From positions 189,349 through 253,348 of the forward strand of contig VZQC01000400.1 of the NCBI GenBank assembly GCA_009823505.1: a DNA stretch of 64,000 bases, given 5' to 3'. Origin of the DNA: Rhizomys pruinosus. Its lineage: Eukaryota; Chordata; Mammalia; Rodentia; Spalacidae. The stretch's first letter is position 1, and every line of letters starts with the position of its first letter. Below the pieces are notes generated by a model. The model searched no databases. It was given only the letters and a program-made list of their open reading frames with translations, and had not been told where the DNA came from. The translations under genes were made by a program, and so were the position numbers. Positions 25,001 through 37,000 of the stretch are shown here, piece after piece.

Positions 25001-28000
25001 AAAAACAAAACAGGGAACAAAGGTAATTTACTACTGCCATTAAATACTCAAAACATAAATCTATCCATAAATCTTATTTTTAACAAAGTTTTAACTGAAC
25101 TTATTTTAAGAAAAGAATCTTGAAGTAACAGATTTGATGTATAATTGTTAGCCACATTATAAATCATGAATATTCTATCAATTTTTAAAAATAGTATTTT
25201 AGGGTCCTTTTGTAGACAGACCATCACTTATGGTTTCAGAGACTTGGGCTGCCTTCATTTCTAGCAAATGAAATCAATTAAAAAAAAAAACTCTACCATT
25301 CCTACATTGATAGGAATCAAGAAAGTATGCAATATGCACTAATTAAATATTCTTAGTCCAAAATATCCACAGTCTAAATAATAAGCACTTTTTGCTGCCA
25401 TTAACTTACATGAATACCTGCTATAGTCTTAAAAGTTCTATTTTTCTGTCTTTCCTATGGCCTCATAATATTCTTTGTATAGAACTCTAAGAGTTAAAAA
25501 AAAAAATTGAGTAATTACTAGGTTTCCTGTGGTCAAGGTAAAGAACCAAGTATATAGAAGCCATAATAGCAGTTACTGAATTCAGAATCTAGCAGAAGAA
25601 AATTCTTTGTTCTTGGCAGTGTTCAAAAGTCTCCTCAGGAGAGGCCAAATTTAATCACAGAACACTTGCAGGGGTTTAACAATCTATGAGAAAGACTGGT
25701 TTACACTCATATGCTCAGACCATGAATAGGTAAGCTAATTAGAAAGTATTTGAAGGCTGGGCATGGTGGCCCGCACCTTTAATCCTAGCACTTGGGAGGC
25801 AGAGGGAGGCAGATCTCTGTGAGTTCAAGGGCAGCCTGGTCTATATAGCGAGTTCCAGGACAGCCAGAGCTACAGGGAGACCCTGTCTCAAAAAGAAAAA
25901 AGAAAACCAAACAACAAAAAAAGCCAAACAGAAAGTATTTGAATTCACTGAAATGAATTTCAGAAGTAAAGATAAAAACCCATCTAAAGATGTTAATGTG
26001 AAAATTATTCCACTTAGAAAGTTTATTCATATCACTTTAGAAATGTATTTAATGTTCAGCTTTAGGAAAATTAATCATCATAAAAAAGTCTAGCGGCTCC
26101 AGTTAGGAATAGCGAAATGTTACACCATATATTTCTGTGTGCTATACACTGTGTGAAAGAGCACAAAGCATATACTTCACCTCTCCTTGCCCAACTTAGA
26201 TATGAATCTTTACTTTTAAAAGAAACACACAGCACATAAATTATGGGCAATCTGTTCTTGAAAGCTGTCTTGTAAGGGATGATTACTGTATTAGGAGCTC
26301 ATAAATCTAACTGAAAGGACCAGTGCATGTAAACCAAGTTTCCAATGACTTGGAGCTAATGGAGGACACAGAACAGCATCTATCTAGAACACTTTGCAGA
26401 CACACTAACATTGAGGTATTGCACTTTGTGAGATATTCAAAGTGAAGTTGGAGTTAATAAGACTGTCTATGTCGGTGCCGAGGAGAGGTTCAGTGGTTAA
26501 GAGCACTGGCTGCTCTTACAGAGAACCCAGGTTCAATTCTGAGCCTCCACAGGTTGGCTTATGACTGTCCATAACTCCAATTCCAGGGGAATCCTATGCC
26601 CTCTTCTGAGCTCTGCGGGCATTGCTGGACATGGGTGTACCCTACCCACATGCAGGCAATACAGTCATCCACATAAAATAAAAAGAGGGGGCTGGAGAAA
26701 TGGCGCAGAGGTTAAGACCACTGGCTATTCTTGCAGGGGACCAAGGTTCAAATCTCAGCACCCACATGGCAGCTAACAAATGTCTGTAACTCCAGTTCCA
26801 GAGGATTCAGCACCTTCTTCTGTCTTCCAAGAGCACTGAATAATATGGGTGCATTTACATACATACACACAAGTAATACATACACAGAAAATAAAAATAA
26901 TAAAGAGATGAATAGCATGTTTGGCAGAATGCATGAGCTCTGGAGGGGTGGGGGGATGGGGGGAACACGGGTCTAGATTTGATTAAAAAATGTATGTATA
27001 AATAAATAATAATAAAAATAAAATAAAAGAAAAAGAAAAAAATAAAAGTAAAATATTTTTTAAAAGAAAAAAAAGAATGTTTCTGTCATGTGATGTGGAC
27101 CATCAGCATATGTGGTTGATGGGTTTTCTAATAACCTTTCTTTAACTAATTAGTTTCCTTTTGAAGCCCTGAAAGAGTCAGAATCAGGAAGAAAATAAAA
27201 AGAACAAGGTCACTATGTGATCTAGAACAACTATGTAAAATCAAATACTTCAGTTCTCTCAACACAGAATGAGACCTGGGAAAGATCTGTAACATCCCTC
27301 CCAACAGTAAAAACCCTAGATACTATCTATGATCAACAAAATTTTACAATGTGCAGCTGAAAAATCAAACCCCAAACACTGAACACATAAAGGCACAAAA
27401 AACTAAAAAACTTTCTAAAACTGATACACTCACAGTGAACCCATGCACATCCAAACAGTACGACCACCTCTGAGGCTGGATTTCTCTTTTGTAGAAATAC
27501 AAATGAACGATGGGCGTGGTGTTGCAAGCTTTTAATCCCAGCACTCGGGAGGCAGAGGCAGGCAGATCTCTGTGAACTCAAGGTCAGCCTGGTCTACATA
27601 GTGAGTTCCAGGACATCTGGAGCTACAGGGAGACCCTGTCTCGAAAAGAGCACCCCCCCAAAAAAAAACCAAAATACAAATGAACACAGAATACGGTAAA
27701 TAGTCATACAATTTGGGCTGAATATTTATAATAAATGGCACAAAAAATGAAAACAAAACAAAACAAAAAACAAGGCCCTTAAAAAAAAAACAGATGAAAA
27801 TTCCATAGCAAAATCGCCTTATGATTAACAATCCAGGAATCTTTGGTGTGTTCACAACCACCACCTCCTCCTAATTCCCACTTTACCACACTGAAGGAAA
27901 ACTCCATACTCCTCAAGGAGTTGCTTTGGAATTCTTTTTCCCAGAATACAGCACCCATGAATCTACATCTGTTTCTATAGGTTCCTCTCTTGTTTTTATA

Positions 28001-31000
28001 GTAAAAAGTGAAAGCCCCACAGTTCTTCCAATTATACTCTCTAAAAATCATCAAAAGGAGCTACGTTTCAACCATTCTGTATCTGACAATGTAAATGCTC
28101 CAGCTATTCCTTGCTTGATTGATAACCCAAATGAAGCTCCCTCTTAGGGAATATTCAGAAAAAGAAGACTAAGCTTGGGAACACCTTCCTTCAACAACCC
28201 ACCACACCACTCTCATCAGTGAGGGAAGCAAACACCCAGGGCTGGGGTTCTCATCAGTGGTGGAGTGCTTCCTAGCATGCTAAGGCTCTGGGCTCCATCT
28301 CCAGGACTGTAAGAAGTCAAAAACATGCTGGGCATGGTGACACATGCCCTTAATCCTAGTCCTTGGGAGGCAGAGGCAGGTGTATATCTGCTAAATGGAG
28401 GCCACCCTGGTCCACATCATAACATCCAGGTGGGCTGTGACTAGGGAGATCCTGTAAAAAAAACAATTAACAAAAACCAAACCAAAACAGAGAATACTCC
28501 GAGGTAACCAAACATTAAAAACCAACTTTTATAACAACAAATGCAGTACTGATTAATAATTTACTCAAGCAAATACTTTTTTTTAAAGTGAACACTTTTT
28601 TTTTTTAAATTTTATTTATTTTTATGTGTATGAATGTACTGTCTGCATGTTGGTCTGTGCACCTGTGTCGTGCAATGCCGCGGTGGTCAGAAGAGGATGT
28701 TGGATTCCCCTGGAACTGGAGTTAAAGACGGTTTTCAGCCGCCACGTGGGTGCTGGGGATCGAACCTGGGTCCTCTGCAAGAGCAGTCGGCACTCTTAAC
28801 CGCTAAGCCATCTCTCCAGCCTCTACTCACTAAGAGTGAAGGAAATGAATTTGAGAGAAAAGATAATCTCAGGGAACAGAAGAAGTTGAGTGGAAGTTAA
28901 TTATTATGTGGTTAATGTTAAATAAAGCCAAATTAACAGAAACGGACAAGTTCCCAGCAACATTTTACTTTATACTTTTGATAGGCAACAGAACTGAATT
29001 AATCCAGTCACCCAAAATCTTGGTAGTTTTTTGGATCACCAGTTCTATTGATGTGCTACATAGGGAGTGTGTTTCACCTCACAGAACCCTTGATGCACAG
29101 GCTAGGACTGCTTACCAAGCTACATCTGATACACTGTACAATCTTACCTCATTAAAGACTGATTTTTCTCCTTGAATTTCTAAAATAACACATATATTCT
29201 CAATACCTTAATTTAAATCTCAATTGCAAATTGAGATTTTAAAACATAGAAAGACGGAAATTAAATTCACTTAAGCGTAAGCACTTCTCCTACAAGAATA
29301 ACAGAGCATTTTTCTCCAGACTTTATACAATAATATTTAATAGTCTAAAAAAAAACCTTTAATTAATTAAAATATTTACGTTACCTCTATCATAGTCAGG
29401 ACATTTCAAAAACAGAAAATCCTATTAAGATCAATCCAATCTAGCCTCTAAGAGCTACATGAATTGGTAAAATAAGAGATGTCAACAAATAGCCATAATA
29501 CTGCATAAGTGCTTGTACCCCCAGAAGCAGTGTGGACCCTGAAGAGGTAGTGTAAATGGCTGTAAGAGCTCAATGCAAATTCAGCAAGCAGCTACTCTTC
29601 CTACAACCTCTTCAGGAGTGCTGACCAAACTACTACCCCCATTTGTTACAACTTTCTACCCATCCATGCCAACCTTCTTTCTTTGCCCTTTAAACCAGAG
29701 GAGCAAAGCAGTCCATTAAAAGGGTGAGCTCTAGGAAAATGCACAACTCCAGTAATGCTGTAAATCACTTATTACATCATGAAATGTTACCACACTGCCA
29801 TCCTGTGGAAGCACAGTCACTGGCATTCACTACTGGACCAAACTTCTAATTGTTAGAAAATGCCTCCACAAACTACTAATTAGGAAGGCTTACCCAGTAT
29901 GTCTGCACACACACACACTGTTTATTTTTACCCAGGGAAAATCTCTTTGATTTGAGACAAATAGTAAACATGTTTTCATTCAGAGTTCAGAGTATTTTAA
30001 ATCCAAGGATATGTCATTGCAGAGTACTTAACGTGTTCAAATGAGGTCTACAAATAAAAGCCACTGCAACGTCTGACTCAGGTTTCATTGAAATTTTCAG
30101 TATTAATGAAGCATTAAAACAGCATTCTTTATGTCATTTAAAAACCTTTGTGTGTGGGGCTGGAGAGATGGCCTAGCGGTTAAGAGCTTGGACCGCTCTT
30201 ACAGAGGACCCAGGTTCGATCCCCAGCACCCACATGGCGGCCAAAAACCGTCTGAAACTCCAATTCCAGGAGAACTCCAGTTCCAGGGGAAACCGACACC
30301 CTCTTCTAACCTCTGTGGCATTGCATGACACGGGTGCACAAACTTGCATGAAGACAGTACATTGATACACATACAGAAATAATAAATGCCAGGCATGGTG
30401 GCGCACGCTTTTAATCCTAGCACTTGGGAGGCAGAGTCACGCAGATCTCTGTGACTTCGAGGTCAGCCTGGTCTACAGAGTGAGTTCCAGGATAGCCAGA
30501 GCTACAGGGAGACCCTGTCTCAAAAAGACAAAACAAACAAACAAACAAACAAACAAAAACCAAAAACAAACAAACAAAAAACACCTTTGTGTGTGCATGT
30601 TCATGTGAATATGGGTGCACTAATGCTAAAGTGGAAGCATGGAGGTCAGAGGACAACCTAGGGTGTTGGTCCTCACCTTCCATTTTGTTTTTGAGTCAGC
30701 TCTCTTCTTATTGGGTATTACTAATTGGCCCAGGATCTTCTGGGAACTCTTCTGCCTCCACCTCCCATCTCTCTACAGCACTTGGATTAGAGACACAGGT
30801 TACCACGTCTGGCTTTACTAGGGTCCTCACACTTGTACAGCAAGTACTTTACCCAATGAGCCAATTCCTCAGTCCACTCTACATTCTCAAGTTACCATTA
30901 GACTTCCTTTATGCAAAGTTAGAAAAGGTTATGTGAACACTATATCCCACTAAAATTAATCACTATTAAGCTGCATCAGTATTTCTAAGTTGCTTTATTT

Positions 31001-34000
31001 GCTTATGATAATTATGTGGAACAAGTCACTGAAATAGACCTTTTACAAGATCCATACTTGTAAAAGCAGCAAGAAATGACTTCTTCAAAATACTTGAGCA
31101 GAGATAATCACATTTTTAAACAGAAAGTCTATATTATGTTAATACCTAATAGGAAATTTAAAGGGGGCAAAAAATTAGGAGAAACATCTGAATTTAAGTC
31201 TAGTTATGTACAAATAATTCATTTAGTTTAGTGCTTATGAGCGAAAACGAAAATGCAATGAGCTTATAAAATATACTACATTTGAACACTATAAGAGAAA
31301 CTCATGAAATATATACAACTTTCTTCTTAACTTGAAAGAATTGGATACTGTGTCTCAGTCACTTCTATAGCTATGTAATTACTAGACCTAATATGTCAAA
31401 AACCATAAAAGACAAATATCAGCAAAATTAATTAACAAGCATAGTAAAAAGATTTACACATCATTATTACCAAAAATTAACTTAGGGGTAGGGGCTGGAG
31501 AGATGGCCTAGCGGTTCAGAGCACTGACCGCTCTTGCAGAGGACCCAGATTCAATCCCCAGCACCCACATGGCGGCCAAGAACCGTCTGAAACTCCAATT
31601 CCAGGAGAACTCCAGTTCCAGGGGAATCTGACACCTTCTTCTGACCTCCGAAGCATTGCACGACACGGGTGCACAAACTTGCATGCAGACAGAACATTCA
31701 TACACATACAGAAATAAATAAAATTAATAAAAAAATAAAAAAATAACTTAGAGATTTCTTTTTTGTTTGGGCTACTTTTTGTTTTGTCTTTTTGTTGAGA
31801 CAATCTCTCTTTAGTCCAAATTGGCCTAGAATTCACTATGTGACCCAGGCTGGTATCAAACTCTGTCATCCTTCTGCCTCAGCTTCCCACACTCGAGGGG
31901 GCGGGGGCGGGGGCGGAGGTGGAGGCAGAGACAGGTGGATCTCTGAGTTCAAGGCTAGCCTGGTCTATAGAGTGAGCTCCAGGCCAGCTGGGACTAAAAG
32001 GAGACCCTGTCTAAAAAAGACCAAAAAAAAAAAAAAAAGAAAAAAAGAAAGAAAGAAAGGTAAAACACTTGATGTTTTACCTCCATAGTTTGCAAATGGG
32101 AAAAAGCTTTGCCTCTATTAACTGAAGCCTTTTCATCAAGGAAGGATTAGTGCTACATCATGGATAAGAAAAAGCCCTGGTCTACAATTTAGAGTCCTCA
32201 AAAGGTATTTTATTTATTATTTTATGTGTATGAGTGTATTGCCTGCGTGTATTTTTTTATTTTTATTTTTGTATGTGTATAGATGTACTGTCTGCATGCA
32301 AGTTTGTGCACCCGTGTCATGCCTGGGAGGTCAGATGAGGGTGTCGGATTCTCCTGGAACTGGAGTTCTCCTGGAATTGGAGTTTCAGACGGTTCTCTGG
32401 CCGCCATGTGGGTGCTGGGGATCAAACCCGGGTCCTCTGTAAGAGCGGTCGGCACTCTTAACCGCTCCAGCCCTGCCTGCATGTATTTAAGTGAATCCAT
32501 CTCATGCAATGCCTGCAGAGGTCAGAAGAAGGCGTTGGATCCCCTGGAACTGGAGTTATGAACAGTTGCTACCTGACATGTGGGTGATGAGAACTGAACC
32601 CAGGTCTTCTGAAAGAGCCACTGAGCCATCTCTCCAGCCCCCAAGACTACTCCTTGTAAACTAAATCGTGTACATTCAAGGAAAAAAATTTCTTCAAAAA
32701 TTAACCCCTAAAATACCCACTTTAATAAAACATGGGCAAAACACAAACCAGACTCAGGAAAACTTGTGTCCCTTTAATGAATTAATGCCTATCACAAGCT
32801 TACCTAGAAAACTCACTTTAAGTAATCAACACTAGAAAACCAAGCAAATGAAAACCCAGGGCAAAAGCCTTTGTTAGTTTGGTCACTCTATTTGTCTACC
32901 CCTTAGTTCATAGGATGCAATTTTTTTTTTTGGTCTTTTCATGACAGGGTCTCCCTGTAGCCCCAGCTGTCCTGGAACTCACTCTGTAGACCAGGCTGGC
33001 CTTGAACTCAGAAAGATCCGCCCTGCCTCTGCCTCCCAAGTGCTAGGATTAAAGGCGTGCACCACCATGACTGGCTCTTGAACGTAAAATTTTAAGAGGG
33101 GAAAACAATGAACTCAAAATAGCTCACCATTGCTAAAATGATTCATCTAGGAAGCACAAGAAATCATTTTAAGGTTTTATTGATATACCCAAACTACCAA
33201 ATAATATAATTCATTTACAGGATTTAAGAGTAATGTCTTATTTTGGATTACCTGCCACAAAAAAAAAAACAAAAAAAAACAAATCATAATCCTTTAGATA
33301 ACATATGAAGTCATAAAAATTATTTAAAATAGTAATTAAATAATTTAAGCAAATGTGGGCAAATAATTACACAATGAATTTCACTGTAAATACTGAAGTA
33401 TTATTTTAAATATTTTATGGTAGTAAAGCTTAGCCATATCAAATGTGCTGTGAGGGGCTGGAGAGATGGCTCAGTGGAAGAGCGCTGACTGCTCTTGCAG
33501 AGGACAAGAGTTCCATACCCAGCACCCACATGGTGGCTAAGAACTGTCTTTAAGGGGCTGGAGAGATGGCCTAGCGGTTAAGAGCGCCGACCGCTCTTAC
33601 AGAGGACCCAGGTTCAATCCCCAGCACCCACATGGCGGCCGAGAACCGTTTGAAACTCCAATTCCAGGAGAACTCCAGTTCCAGGGGAATCCGATGCCCT
33701 CTTCTGACCTCTGCGGCATTGCATGACACGGGTGCACAAACTTGCACGCAGACAGTACATTCATACACATACAGNNNNNNNNNNNNNNNNNNNNNNNNNN
33801 NNNNNNNNNNNNNNNNNNNNNNNNNNNNNNNNNNNNNNNNNNNNNNNNNNNNNNNNNNNNNNNNNNNNNNNNNNNNNNNNNNNNNNNNNNNNNNNNNNNN
33901 NNNNNNNNNNNNNNNNNNNNNNNNNNNNNCCCCCCTGGCCCCTTTTCCTTTTTTTTTTTTTGGTCTTTTCAAGACAGGGTCTCCCTGTAGCTCCAGCTGT

Positions 34001-37000
34001 CCTGGAACTCACTCTGAAGACCAGGCTGGCCTTGAACTCACAAAGATTCGCAAAGTCAAGGTTTTGTTATATACCCAAGACTGGCTTAACCTGACTTCCT
34101 CCTGCCTCAGCATCTTTAGTACTAGGACTACAGAGATATATATCATACATGGCTTTTGATTAATGACCTTTAAAGAAGCTTGCATTATACATCACCACAA
34201 ACCAGAAATGTTAATGAGTAAGAATAACAATTTCTGTATTAGGAAAATAACTATTTTATATTGTGTTACAAATTCTTAGCTGGTGTGTACCATTCATTTG
34301 AGGAAAAGCAAATCTAGTCCATTTTAGTTTGTTTTGAAACAAGGTTTCCCTTTAGCCCCAGCTGGTCTGGAACTTACTGTAGATCAGTATGGCCTTTATC
34401 CCACAGAGATCCATAGAGTGCTGATATTAAAGGCTATTCCATGTGTAACTGTGATTTTTTTATACTTTAATTCTCATGAACTCTTAATTTCTTTGGTTAA
34501 ACTTTCAAGGTAAAGCAGTACAGGTTTTATGAAAGATAGAATTGCTCCGTTTATGCGAGTTTACCAACTAACCCACATCCCTACATGGGATGTTTTATTT
34601 CATGATGTTGCTACTCATCTTTCCCAGAGATTTCAAGACATTGAATAGGTCAGGCTTATTAATAAATATCAGTCCAGTCACATAAAGAAACTATGCTTTT
34701 AACCTGATCTGCTTCATATAAACAAATGGGACTCGTTTCTCATCTTTCCTATTTGCTTTTGCCCCCCCCCCTTTTTCCCGTTTTGTTTTTTTTTCTCCCT
34801 CTTTTTGAGACTAGCCCCAGCTGTCCTGGAACTCACTATGTGGACCAGGCTGGCCTTGAACTCACAGAGATCCTCCTGCCTCCACCTCGAAGTGCCAGGA
34901 TCATAGGTATGTGCTGTTACACTACTGTATACCAGGACACGAGGCCAAGGGAGGAGGATCAAGGTGTGAGGCCAGCCTACGCTACTTAGTGAGGTCCTGT
35001 CTAGTGTTTCTCAAAGCACATTAACAACAGTAACAGGAGCAGCAGCAACAACAGAATTCTACATATTCTAAAAATTAAGATTTGGTAGTGCTTTTCCATT
35101 TTTAAAAATTTTTTTATTTACTTTTTATGTGTATGAATGTACTGTCTGCATGTAGGTTTGTGCACCCATGTCGTGCAATGCCGCGGAGGTCAGAAGAGGG
35201 CATCGGATTCCCCTGGAACTGGAGCTAAAGACAGTTCTTAGCCACCATGTGGGTGCTGGGGATCGAACCCCGGTCCTCTGCAAGAGCAGTTGGCGCTCTT
35301 AACCGCTAGGCCATCTCTCCAGCCCCACTTTTCCCTTTTAAAAGAGAGTAATTTTTCTACAGCCTGATAAAATCCCACTTATAAGCTATGATATAAATAG
35401 ATGCAGAAGTACAAGGGTAGCAAATCGTATCATTGTGTGAGAAGTAACTGACATCAGGAGCTAAATCATAAAAGGGTGAGGGTAATAATGCATGGCACTT
35501 AAAATTAAGGAAATACATTAGTGTAAAACTGAAAAACATAACCTAGGGACTTGAGGGTCCAGAAAGGGCAGGAGAAGGGCTGCTCACTTTTTAAATACAG
35601 TACTAAAAGTACTATGTGACTTTTTCAGCAATAGGTATTTGCTATCTCTAACAGGTGTGAAAAAGTAAGACTATGATACATTTGAATCTGCAACATCTGA
35701 ACAGATAAATAGCAAATGCACATTTTTCTCTAAAGAAAAAAAAGTAATAACCTTACTTTTAACTTAAGCAACCTTAAGACTTGCACCCGGATTTTATCTA
35801 CTCAGGCTTTACCTCTTCCTACCTTTATAACTCTTCTTGCTCTCTCTGACCACCTCTTTTTTTAGGGGGCTTTGAGACAGGGAGCCCATGTACTCTTCTG
35901 TCTCTTTTGGATACGCCTTCATAATTTTATTATTGGCAATAAAAGCAAACATTAGAGAATCCTTTTTAATGTCAGTCCTGTTACAAGCCCCTTTATAATG
36001 TATTTATCCTGCACACTCTGAGGTAGGAACTGCCATCTCTACAAGAACATTAGACAAAGCAATTTGTCCAGAATGACACAGTGACTAGGTGTGAACCTGG
36101 AGCCTGCTCTCATATTCATGATTCTATCACCACAACTCCTTCGGTGAATCTGATCCTACTATTTTCTCTTTTAGAGACAAGATCTGTCTACAAAACTTTT
36201 CACAAGGACATGGCTAGATAGAAAGCCTATTAAGACTTCTCTTTCACTCAAAATGCAGTGATTTCTTCCCATTTCCATTTTGATCACATACTATAAAAAA
36301 CGTAAGCTCCTCTGAGTAAGGTCATCTATTCACTTATCATAATGGCTAGCACAAAATTTAGTATCAATCAACCACTGAATCAATGTCTGTCTGATAAGGC
36401 TGGGGATGTGACTTAGTGGTAGCTAAATATGAGATCATGGGTTTGATCTTCAAAACTGGGGATAGCTAAATATGAGATCATGGGTTTGATCTTCAAAACT
36501 CTCATGAATAGATTTACTTTAATTTTCTTTTTCAAAAAAACCTATGATGATAGAATTGGACAAAACAATTTCTAGAACTTCCAGCTCTTATATACTTGAA
36601 CTTTTACCAGCAATCTTTAAAGTCTACTTTTTATAAATTAATTCTGAATTTAAGATGTTCTGTTTGTAGCTATCAGAGAGTACAATTACCCACCCTTCCC
36701 TGTTAGCACCTCACACCACCTCTCCCATATAGTGGCGATCAAGCCCAAGACCTTTTCCATGCTAGAGAAATACCCTACCACTGAGCTATGTCCCTAGCCC
36801 ATAAGCATGATTCTTTTAAAAATTTTTGAAACAGGGTCTTCCTATAGCCCTAGCTGGTCTGGAACTCACTCTGTAGAGCAGGCTGGCCTTGAACTCACAG
36901 AGATCCACCTGCCCCTGCCTTCTGAGTGCTAGGATTAAAGGTGTGCATCACTATGCCTGGCTTAAAGACAGTTCCTACCGGCCATGTGGGTGCTGGGAAT

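Noticed and set aside
27926..28147. 73-codon plus-strand ORF as a new gene
   Set aside because: No recognisable family, no promoter, splice or poly(A) feature. An ORF of this length is expected by chance in an intron of this size.
33571..34159. ORFs with long runs of X
   Set aside because: They read through the 155-base N gap; the real parts are B2 and B1 sequence.
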